From Thermoleophilia bacterium (GTDB lineage: Bacteria > Actinomycetota > Thermoleophilia > Gaiellales > Gaiellaceae), in the NCBI GenBank assembly GCA_023382435.1, contig JAHDVS010000031.1, forward strand, positions 1 through 33,556: a stretch of 33,556 nucleotides of DNA. Reading direction: 5' to 3'. Of this stretch, positions 1 through 5,632 are shown piece by piece. The notes under the pieces are model-generated. The model did no database searches. It was given only the letters and a program-made list of their open reading frames with translations, and had not been told where the DNA came from. The position numbers were made by a program, and so were the translations under genes. Every line of letters starts with the position of its first letter. The first letter of the stretch is position 1.

Positions 1-1
1 G

Positions 2-988
2 TGGATCCTCTCCTGCCAGAACGGCACCCTCGACCTGCGCACCGGGAAGCTGCGCCCGCACGACCCCGCCGAGCTGATCAGCCTCGGGTCGCAGATCCCC
101 TACGAGCCGAGCGCGACCTGCCCACGCTGGTAGCGGTTCCTGCTCGAGGCCTTCGCCGACGATCCGGAGCTCGTCGAGTTCGTCCGGCGCGCCATCGGCT
201 ACAGCCTCACCAGGGACACCCGCGAGCATGCCCTCTTCATCTGCCACGGGGCCGGCGCGAACGGCAAGACCACATTCCTCGAGACCGCCAAGCGGCTACT
301 CGGCGGGCTCGCCGCAACCGCCGCCTTCGACACCTTCGCCAGGGCTCGCGGCAACCGAGGCCCCCGCAACGACCTCGCCCGCCTCCACCGTGCCCGACTC
401 GTCGCAGCCGCCGAAAGCGGCGAAGGCCGACGCCTCGACGAAGCCACCGTGAAGCAGATCACCGGCGGAGACACCGTAGCCGCCCGCTTCCTGTACGGCG
501 AGCACTTCGAGTACCGGCCCGCGTTCAAGCTCTGGCTCGCGACGAACCATCGGCCCAGGGTTGACGGCGACGACGACGCGATCTGGCGACGCATCCGCCT
601 CATCCCCTTCGGCGTCAGCTTCCGCGGCCGCGAAGACCGCGAGCTCGAACAGACCCTCGCCGCCGAACTACCCGGCATCCTCACCTGGGCCGTCCAGGGC
701 TGCCTCGACTGGCAGAGCGACGGGCTCGGCAGCGCCGGCGCCGTCGACGAGGCCACGGCCGAGTACCGCCAAGACGAGGACGTCCTCGGCGCGTTCCTCA
801 CCGAGCGGTGCGAGCTCGGAGCCGGCCACGAGACCGCACCCGCCGACCTCCGCACCGCCTACGAGACCTACCGCGTCGAACTGGGCGAGAAGCCCGTCAC
901 CGCGAGCATCCTCGGAAAGCAGCTCTCCCGCCGCGGTATCAAGCGCGGCGGGCGCAACAGCGTCTACCGGGGGCTCAGGCTGCGATGA
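2..988 (+). pseudogene. P4-type phage primase/SF3 helicase C-terminal part, interrupted by an amber codon
   Basis: Replication protein of the P4/D5 family: an SF3 helicase that unwinds DNA at the element's origin, normally fused to an N-terminal primase. Here the 5' part is off the window. In frame 2 the protein is open from base 2 except for TAG at 131-133, in the context CPRW*RFL, where relatives typically have a sense codon (commonly Glu). Beyond it lie Walker A (GAGANGKTT, 248-274), the Walker B region (LVAAAESGEG), motif C (KLWLATNHRP, about 527-556), an arginine-finger segment (IWRRIRLIPF) and a D5 C-terminal winged-helix region. Everything on both sides is intact and in frame, so a single substitution (for example GAG to TAG) explains the break. 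The first canonical start after the stop is GTG at 449, after Walker A, so a restarted protein would lack the ATP site. It could instead be read by amber suppression or be a sequencing error. Confidence 0.85.
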
Positions 989-1000
989 CGATCCAGCCAT

Positions 1001-1090
1001 GTACCCGGGTACATGACGTACTTTCGGTAACTCGCCTCGCGTGCGCGCGGAAGAGGGGAGTTACCGATTCTGCCTCCCGTACCCGGGTAC
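1001..1090. repeat. 90-bp symmetric dyad: two inverted copies of a palindrome plus 10-mer
   Basis: A 12-bp palindrome GTACCCGGGTAC lies at 1001-1012 and again at 1079-1090. Between them TCGGTAACTC at 1024-1033 faces its reverse complement at 1058-1067. The two halves have the same spacing (11 bases) and a common centre at 1045.5, so the whole is an inverted repeat of a composite module, palindrome-N11-10mer. The first palindrome extends to 16 bp (999-1014). It lies in the 182-base gap between the primase and the HTH gene. By position it could be the element's replication origin, an operator of the HTH protein, or a recombination site; the sequence alone does not decide. Confidence 0.75.
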
Positions 1091-1169
1091 CAGCCGTAGG
1101 CGGGCCTGTTCCCGGTCCGGCCGGCTCGGGTGCTCAGGTGTTGCCGCGCCCGCAGGCGGAGGGCGGGGC

Positions 1170-1559
1170 GTGAACGTCGAGCTCCTCGCTGGGCTCCTCG
1201 ACGAACTGGCCGAGCGTGTTGCCGGCCGTGTCCTCGCGGAGCTGGCGGCGCGGCCGGGTCTCGAGGCGCCATCGGAGCAGTGGCGCCTCCTGGATGTCGA
1301 GGAGGTCGCTGGGCGGCTGGGCCGGTCGACGCGGTGGGTTCGGGAGCGGGCGAAGCGCGGCGACCTGCCGTGGGTTCGGCTCGACGGTGGGGCTCTCGCT
1401 TTCGACCCCGACGATGTTCGGGCTTTCGTCCGGGAGCGTAGGATCGCTTGCAGTCCGCTTGCAGGCGCCCCGGGAGCTGTCTGTTCAAGCGGGTTTCCGG
1501 ACCCGTGTCTGCCTACGATTCAGAAGGCTCGGGGTTCGGCCGGCCGGAGGTCGGCGTGA
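1170..1559 (+). CDS. Excisionase-like helix-turn-helix protein
   Basis: A 129-aa DNA-binding protein, start GTG with GGAGG-like purines upstream. The N-terminal part is a short amphipathic helix (LLAGLLDELAERVAGRVLAEL), probably for dimerisation. The middle is an HTH_17/MerR-type excisionase fold: LLDVEEVAGRLGRSTRWVRERAKRGDLPWVRL, followed by a DPDDVRAFVRER helix. Proteins of this kind act as excisionases or repressors in actinobacterial elements. The tail after about residue 92 has no recognisable domain and covers a 21-bp repeat (1446-1466) also found in the integrase tail. Its stop overlaps the start of the terminase small subunit gene (GTGA). The 90-bp dyad lies just upstream and is a natural candidate target. 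Confidence 0.75.
   Translation: MNVELLAGLLDELAERVAGRVLAELAARPGLEAPSEQWRLLDVEEVAGRLGRSTRWVRERAKRGDLPWVRLDGGALAFDPDDVRAFVRERRIACSPLAGAPGAVCSSGFPDPCLPTIQKARGSAGRRSA
1446..1466. repeat. 21-bp repeat, left copy (exact inverse of 6762-6782)
   Basis: The site contains two direct heptamers, CTTGCAG-TCCG-CTTGCAG, within a 21-base sequence that recurs as an exact reverse complement at 6762-6782. The left copy is in the tail of the HTH gene, the right copy in the tail of the integrase gene close to attR. Direct heptamers near an att site are typical of integrase arm-type or excisionase binding sites; that role is inferred. Confidence 0.7.
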
Positions 1560-2032
1560 GCGCGGAGAGGTCGGGGGATGCGCTGCGGTCGCACGGCCCG
1601 AGCCGGCATGCGCAGGGCTGCAGCTGTATCCGCTGCCGGGGGTTTCAGCCGGGGCACGAACCGAGCCGGCGACACGGCGGCTACTCGCTCGTGAGCCTTC
1701 AGCCGAGGGCGGCTGTGATTGCCGACGAGCTGCGCCGGCTCGTCCCTGCTCGGTCGGATGCTGACGAGCCGGCGATCCGGCTGCTCGCGCTCCAGTTGGC
1801 GCAGGTCGAGGGGATCCACGAGTGGCTCGCCGAGCACGGGTTCGTGGATGAGGGCGGGCAGCCCCGGGGGATCCTCCGCCACCTGGGCACCGTGACGAAC
1901 ACGGCGGCCCGGCTCTGTGACCGGCTGGGATTGACGCCGTCCGGCCGGGCGGCGCTCGGGTTGGACATGGCCCGGGCCCGGGGTGAGGCGCTACGCGCCC
2001 ATCTCGTGGAGAACTGCGGGGAGCCAGGGTGA
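1556..2032 (+). CDS. Phage terminase small subunit, P27-like (probable)
   Basis: A 158-aa protein whose GTG start overlaps the preceding stop and has GGAGG about 6 bases upstream. The N-terminus has a small Cys cluster (GCSCIRC), the middle is helical (ADELRRLVPARSDADEPAIRLLALQLAQVEGIHEWL), and the C-terminus (TVTNTAARLCDRLGLTPSGRAALGL) resembles the end of P27-family small terminase subunits, which recognise DNA for packaging. The position one gene before the large subunit supports this. The family match rests on pattern memory, so it is probable rather than certain. Confidence 0.65.
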   Translation: MSAERSGDALRSHGPSRHAQGCSCIRCRGFQPGHEPSRRHGGYSLVSLQPRAAVIADELRRLVPARSDADEPAIRLLALQLAQVEGIHEWLAEHGFVDEGGQPRGILRHLGTVTNTAARLCDRLGLTPSGRAALGLDMARARGEALRAHLVENCGEPG

Positions 2033-2349
2033 GGCTGCGTACGCTCCCAGGGGTCGGGATCGCCTCGGAAGCGGCGGGTGGCGGCGTAGAGTTGCTCGAG
2101 CCCGGCGTGCCCGGCGACGAGGTAGCCGCGCAGTGCGGCTGCGACGCCTTCGACCTCGCTCCAGCCGAGCTCGATCGGCTGTGCGGCTGCCTCCGCGAGC
2201 GCGTGCTCGAGCGCGTTCGAGATCTCGCGCTCAGTGGGATCGTCAACTGGGTCGAGGGGGAGGCTGTCCCGGAGCCTCGTGGCGAGCCAGGCTGCGCCGC
2301 GGGCGTCGAGCGGGTAGGCCCGGCCACCGATGAGCACGGTCGCGCTCAC
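1699..2349 (-). CDS. Uncharacterised minus-strand protein, N-terminal part looks coding
   Basis: Starting from GTG at 2349, the first about 100 residues (VLIGGRAYPLDARGAAWL, then an acidic helical stretch, then a second helix ending near RRFRGDP) look like a genuine soluble protein with no cysteines. The rest, antisense to the terminase small subunit gene, has low-complexity Ser/Arg-rich composition typical of a shadow. Either the gene really overlaps its neighbour for 334 bases, or it has lost its proper end. The opposite strand offers a competing reading (2029-2385). GC by codon position is nearly equal in both directions (my hand count: 84% versus 81%), so the choice is open. Confidence 0.4.
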   Translation of the reverse strand: MSATVLIGGRAYPLDARGAAWLATRLRDSLPLDPVDDPTEREISNALEHALAEAAAQPIELGWSEVEGVAAALRGYLVAGHAGLEQLYAATRRFRGDPDPWERTQPHPGSPQFSTRWARSASPRARAMSNPSAARPDGVNPSRSQSRAAVFVTVPRWRRIPRGCPPSSTNPCSASHSWIPSTCANWSASSRIAGSSASDRAGTSRRSSSAITAALG

Positions 2350-2385
2350 GTCGGCCAGCCTACCCGGACGGGGACGGGCCGGTGA
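2029..2385 (+). CDS. Alternative plus-strand reading between the terminase genes, hypothetical
   Basis: A 118-aa frame whose GTG start overlaps the small terminase stop (GTGA) and whose TGA overlaps the large terminase GTG, which is the arrangement of the other genes in this unit. The protein has no recognisable domain, is Gly/Cys-rich at odd positions, and lies antisense to the more protein-like N-terminal part of the minus-strand frame. It is kept only because of the perfect start/stop coupling; only one of the two readings is likely to be real. Confidence 0.35.
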   Translation: MRLRTLPGVGIASEAAGGGVELLEPGVPGDEVAAQCGCDAFDLAPAELDRLCGCLRERVLERVRDLALSGIVNWVEGEAVPEPRGEPGCAAGVERVGPATDEHGRAHVGQPTRTGTGR

Positions 2386-3857
2386 GACACCTTCTGCCGC
2401 GGGTCGGGCTAGTCGAGGCGTGCGCTGACCCGGCCCTGTTCGGGGTCGACCTGTGGCCGAGGCAGTGTGACCTTCTCGCCACCGTGGAGGCGGGCCCGCG
2501 GCTCCACGTGTGGGCGCTCGGCCGCCGGTCTGGGAAGACGACGATGGCGGCCATGGTTGCCCTGTGGGACTGCCTGCTCCGCCCGGAGCTCGGGGCGAGG
2601 GTGCGCCCGGGGGAGGTCAGGCATGCGGTCGCGGTCGCGACGAACCACCGTCAGGCGCGGCTGTTCGTGCAGGCGGCCCGGTCGATCGTAGAGCGCTCCC
2701 CGCTGCTCGCCGAGCTGGTCGAGCAGGCGACCGAGGACGAGATCACGTTCGTGAACGGGACGGCGCTGTCGGCGTTTCCGTGCTCGTCCAGGGGCGCCCG
2801 CGGCTGGCCGATCTGGACGCTCGTCATGGACGAAGCGGCGCACTTCCTCTCGGAGACAGAGGGGCCGCAGGTGGCCGAGCGGGTATTCGAGGCGTTGGTC
2901 CCGTCGACTGCGCAGTTCGGGGCGGCGGCGCGGGTGATCGTGTGCTCGACGCCGTTTGGGGTCGGAAGCCTGTTCGCGACGCTGTTTCAGCGGGCGTGGT
3001 CGGGGGAACTCGAGGATGCGCTGGCGCAGCATGCGACCACAGCGGAGATGAACCCAACGATCGACCCGGGTTTCCTGGAGCTGGACCGCCAGCGTGACCC
3101 GGAGAGCTTCCGCGCCGAGTTCGAGGCGGAGTTCCTGGCGGGCGGGGCAGCTTTCCTCGACCCGGGACGGATCGCCGATGCGCTGGCCGACCGGGCGGAA
3201 CTCGCGCCGGGCCAGGTGGTCGACTGCGTGGCCGGCCTCGACCCGGCGTTCTCCTCGGACCCGTTCGGGCTGGCGATCGTCGGGCGTGACCCGGCTGACT
3301 GCCGCCGACTGGTGCTCGCGCTGGCGCAGCGCTGGCGGCCGCCGCGTCGGAGGGCGGGGTCGTTCGAGGAGCGTCGGACGATCGAGGACGCGGTGCTGGA
3401 CGAGGTGGCGGAGGTGTGTCGCCGCTACCGGGCCCGCGCGGTGACGGACCAGTTCGCAGCGCCGGCGGTGGTCAGCTATCTGCGCCAGCGCGGGGTGGCC
3501 GTCCGGGTGGAGCCGATGACCGCCCAGGCGAAGACTCAGGCGTACGTGGAGCTCCGGGCCCGGTTGAACACGAGCTCGCTCGAGCTGTATGAGGAGTCGG
3601 TGTTGCTGGGGGAGCTGCGGCGGCTGCGGTCACGGTATGCGGCGGGCCGAGCGTCGGTCGTGAGCCCACGGGCCGGTGACTCGCACGGGGACATTGCGCA
3701 GGCCCTCGCGCTAGCAGTGTTCGAGCATGACCGGTTCGGGCCGCGGCTGATCGAAGGGGACGACGGGGAGGGTTCGTTCCTGGCCGGCGAGGTGGTCCCG
3801 GCCGGGTGGTCTGCGGGGCTGGACGGGCCGATGCCCGGGTACGGGGCCGTCCTATGA
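2382..3857 (+). CDS. Phage terminase large subunit
   Basis: A 491-aa DNA-packaging motor with ATPase and nuclease domains. Walker A is GRRSGKTT at residues 47-54, Walker B is TLVMDEAAHF with D150-E151, and the coupling motif VIVCSTP follows near residue 188. The C-terminal half begins with CVAGLDPAFSSDPFG, where the Asp of GLDP is a likely RNase H-fold nuclease metal ligand, and a late DSHGDIAQALALA motif supplies another acidic residue. The length fits the family. In a phage it docks on a portal, but no portal gene follows here. The GTG start sits at the end of the preceding plus-strand frame; the stop overlaps the next gene (ATGA). Confidence 0.88.
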   Translation: MRHLLPRVGLVEACADPALFGVDLWPRQCDLLATVEAGPRLHVWALGRRSGKTTMAAMVALWDCLLRPELGARVRPGEVRHAVAVATNHRQARLFVQAARSIVERSPLLAELVEQATEDEITFVNGTALSAFPCSSRGARGWPIWTLVMDEAAHFLSETEGPQVAERVFEALVPSTAQFGAAARVIVCSTPFGVGSLFATLFQRAWSGELEDALAQHATTAEMNPTIDPGFLELDRQRDPESFRAEFEAEFLAGGAAFLDPGRIADALADRAELAPGQVVDCVAGLDPAFSSDPFGLAIVGRDPADCRRLVLALAQRWRPPRRRAGSFEERRTIEDAVLDEVAEVCRRYRARAVTDQFAAPAVVSYLRQRGVAVRVEPMTAQAKTQAYVELRARLNTSSLELYEESVLLGELRRLRSRYAAGRASVVSPRAGDSHGDIAQALALAVFEHDRFGPRLIEGDDGEGSFLAGEVVPAGWSAGLDGPMPGYGAVL

Positions 3858-4258
3858 CGGTCGACATGCCCGAGCTGCTTGTCGCGGGTGATCCGGGGGA
3901 GGGCGTGGCGGCTGTGCTGCGGAGGGAGCTCGCGGGGCGAGCGGGTCGGCGGCGGCGGGATCTCGCCGGGGAGGTGGAGGCGTTGCTGCGCGTGTCACCG
4001 GGGTTGTCGGCGAAGGCGGTGGCGAGGGAACTTCGGGCGCAGCCGGCGGAGGTGCTGCGGGTGTTGCGGGGGGACGGTCGGTTCGTGGATCTGGCGGCGG
4101 GGGCCGCTCGGCGTGGTTCCGCGGGTCGCTGGTCGGTCGCGGATGGCCGGTTCCGGCGCGACGGGAACCGGTTCTCGGGCGCTTATGTGTCCGAGACGAG
4201 CTTGGCATCGAGTCGTGATCTGGCGGGCTCAGACGGCCGCTCAGGGCGTCAAGGGTAG
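3854..4258 (+). CDS. Unknown protein with possible HTH segment
   Basis: A 134-aa protein coupled to the large terminase gene by an ATGA overlap. The N-terminal half is Arg/Glu-rich and helical. The segment SPGLSAKAVARELRAQPAEVLRVLRGDGRF reads like a winged helix-turn-helix with a turn at AQPAE. The C-terminus is basic and Ser/Gly-rich and probably disordered. In a complete phage a portal gene would be expected at this place. It may bind DNA; no family is recognised. Confidence 0.6.
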   Translation: MTVDMPELLVAGDPGEGVAAVLRRELAGRAGRRRRDLAGEVEALLRVSPGLSAKAVARELRAQPAEVLRVLRGDGRFVDLAAGAARRGSAGRWSVADGRFRRDGNRFSGAYVSETSLASSRDLAGSDGRSGRQG

Positions 4259-4371
4259 GCCTGCCCGTGTTTCTCGACTTCGACTCGGCTGGCGTCGTCC
4301 AGGCGGACCCGGCCGATCTCGTCGAAGTCGTCCGCGGCGGCGACGTAGAATGGCGACGACCTTTGCCCCAT
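4249..4371 (-). CDS. Small 40-aa acidic protein downstream of the HTH gene
   Basis: A short frame beginning with ATG (4371-4369), 17 bases after the stop of the HTH gene on the same strand. The product is MGQRSSPFYVAAADDFDEIG followed by RVRLDDASRVEVEKHGQAYP. Its balanced, acidic composition is unlike the Arg/Ser-rich shadows seen elsewhere, which is the main support. It overlaps the end of the convergent gene by 10 bases. No Shine-Dalgarno is obvious, so translation may be coupled to the HTH gene. No family is recognised. Confidence 0.45.
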   Translation of the reverse strand: MGQRSSPFYVAAADDFDEIGRVRLDDASRVEVEKHGQAYP

Positions 4372-4388
4372 CAGGGCTCAGGTTCGGA

Positions 4389-4613
4389 TCACCGCGCGGC
4401 GTCGGGTTTCGGATTCCGCGGCCGGCCGGTGGGCAGGGGTAGGTGTTCCCGGGCCCAGGTCTCGACGTCGGTTCGGCGCCAGAGGCGACCGGCTGCGACG
4501 CGCACCTTAGGCGCTGGGAAGTCGGCGCGCTCTGCGTACCGCTGGACGGTTCGTCGCGTCACGCCGAGGAGCTGCGCAACTTCGGAGAGCCCGACGAGGT
4601 CATCAGAGGTCAC
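4389..4613 (-). CDS. Excisionase/AlpA-type helix-turn-helix regulator
   Basis: A 74-aa protein consisting almost entirely of one HTH_17 domain: LVGLSEVAQLLGVTRRTVQRYAERADFPAPKV, then the wing AAGRLWRRTDVETWAREH. Such proteins serve as excisionases (AlpA/Xis) or small repressors in integrated elements. It is transcribed divergently from the integrase-bearing unit starting at 4733, and the inverted repeat at 4645-4710 lies between them. It is therefore a good candidate for the switch that sets integrase expression. Start chosen is GTG at 4613. Distinct in sequence from the HTH protein at 1170-1559. Confidence 0.82.
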   Translation of the reverse strand: MTSDDLVGLSEVAQLLGVTRRTVQRYAERADFPAPKVRVAAGRLWRRTDVETWAREHLPLPTGRPRNPKPDAAR

Positions 4614-4644
4614 TGCCGCGGACGGTATCAGGGCGACGAGGCGA

Positions 4645-4710
4645 AAACCTGTCTCTACATACGTTTGCCTTCATCCCCCGGGAAAGCTATCGTACGTATG
4701 CGTCAGGTTT
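4645..4710. promoter_or_regulatory. Operator-like inverted repeat in the divergent promoter region
   Basis: AAACCTG at 4645-4651 faces CAGGTTT at 4704-4710, and CATACGT at 4658-4664 faces ACGTATG at 4694-4700. The two half-sites thus share two blocks in inverted order, with different block spacing (6 and 3 bases). The segment is clearly AT-richer than its surroundings and lies between divergent starts at 4613 and 4733, as expected for a promoter/operator controlled by the HTH protein. Function is inferred. Confidence 0.6.
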
Positions 4711-4732
4711 CCCAACCGAGAGGAGGTCTCCC

Positions 4733-5035
4733 TTGCCGAGCAACAGCCGTCCGAGTCCACCGCCTTCGCCACCCCTCGGCTCGCTCCCGAGCGACGAGCT
4801 GCTCCGCGAGCTCGACGCGATGCTCGCCGAGGTCGACCGTCGTGCGGCGAATTACGTGGAGATGGGGGCCGGCAACCTCGCCGCTCTCGACGAGGGCCTC
4901 CTCTTCGCGACGAAGGCGGAGGAGCTCATCTACAGGCGGAGGAGGTCCTGGCTTTGCGGCGGCCTCGACGATCTACTTGACCGGCTGAAGCGCATGAGCC
5001 TCGAACAGACGCTCGTCGCGGAGGAGGTGGCGTGA
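4733..5035 (+). CDS. Unknown 100-aa helical protein
   Basis: Starts at TTG with a strong AGGAGG 7 bases upstream, which decides the start. The first 18 residues are Pro/Ser-rich. The rest is a predicted helical bundle with regular hydrophobic spacing: SDELLRELDAMLAEVDRRAANYVEMG, then an amphipathic helix with KAEELIYRRRR, then LDDLLDRLKRMSLEQTLVAEEVA. First gene of the unit that runs to the integrase; its stop overlaps the next start (TGATG). No family recognised. Confidence 0.65.
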   Translation: MPSNSRPSPPPSPPLGSLPSDELLRELDAMLAEVDRRAANYVEMGAGNLAALDEGLLFATKAEELIYRRRRSWLCGGLDDLLDRLKRMSLEQTLVAEEVA

Positions 5036-5421
5036 TGGGAGCGCAGACGACACTGCCCGCCGCCGCTCGCCGGGAGCTGTGCGCCGGCGTCGCGGCGATG
5101 AGCGACATCGTCGCCATGGTGAGCGCGATCGTCCAGGCGCTCGGCGATGAAGACGTTCGAGAGCTCGTCGGGCCGATGGGCGGGGAGTGGGACCCGGAGG
5201 CTGGGGCGAGGGCCGATGAGCTCTCGGCCCGGTGGGCGGTCGAGACGGCCGCCTTCCTGTTCCACAACGCTGTCGGGCGTGCCCGCCTCGCGGCCCTCCA
5301 GCGTGTCCATGGTGAGGACCTGCCGAGCGAGACGGTCTTGGCGGCCTGGCGGGAGGCGCGGGAGGCGGAGGGGCGACTGCGCGCGCTCGCCGCGGAGCTC
5401 GGCCTGGGGGCGTCACCGTGA
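5035..5421 (+). CDS. Unknown 128-aa helical protein
   Basis: ATG at 5035 is coupled to the previous stop and preceded by GGAGG; GTG at 5032 is an in-frame alternative. The product is acidic and almost all helical (ELCAGVAAMSDIVAMVSAIV, then ARWAVETAAFLFHNAVGRARLAAL, then a C-terminal EAREAEGRLRALAAELGL). No signal peptide, metal site or known domain is visible. Its stop overlaps the start of the next small gene (GTGA). Probably a cytoplasmic accessory protein of the element. Confidence 0.65.
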   Translation: MGAQTTLPAAARRELCAGVAAMSDIVAMVSAIVQALGDEDVRELVGPMGGEWDPEAGARADELSARWAVETAAFLFHNAVGRARLAALQRVHGEDLPSETVLAAWREAREAEGRLRALAAELGLGASP

Positions 5422-5588
5422 CCGCGCCGCGGCACGGGGACGGTCGTGCTGCCGGCGCTGCCAGCGGAGAGAGCGCCGAGGTGATCCCTCTCTCGGTGGC
5501 GCGCGCTGCCCGGGAGGCGCAGGATCGGATCGACGTGGCGCGGCGTGCGCTGGCGGGCCCGCCCCGCCGACCCGAGAGGAGCGAGTGA
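5418..5588 (+). CDS. Small 56-aa protein before the integrase
   Basis: GTG at 5418 overlaps the previous stop; TGA at 5586-5588 overlaps the next ATG. The product has a Gly/Ala-rich start, then a helical core (AEVIPLSVARAAREAQDRID, VARRALAG) and a Pro/Arg tail ending PRRPERSE. Its coupling on both sides and a GAGAGGAGCGAG purine stretch near its end, which can serve the next start, argue that it is translated. No family recognised. Confidence 0.5.
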   Translation: MTAPRHGDGRAAGAASGESAEVIPLSVARAAREAQDRIDVARRALAGPPRRPERSE

Positions 5589-5632
5589 TGGCCGACGTCA
5601 GGCTGGGGCGATTCCATGGAAGGGGGACGTGA
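5588..5632 (+). CDS. 14-codon coupled reading frame directly before the integrase (leader-like)
   Basis: ATG at 5588-5590 starts a 14-residue frame, MADVRLGRFHGRGT. Its TGA at 5630-5632 shares one base with the integrase ATG. It begins within the stop of the preceding gene and has an AGAGGAGCG purine stretch upstream. Ribosomes finishing it would land on the integrase start, so it could set integrase translation. It may also be a chance frame. Confidence 0.4.
   Translation: MADVRLGRFHGRGT

Noticed and set aside
1-564. Long plus-strand frame in frame 1 over the primase
   Set aside because: It is Arg/Pro-rich low complexity; the helicase motifs are all in frame 2.
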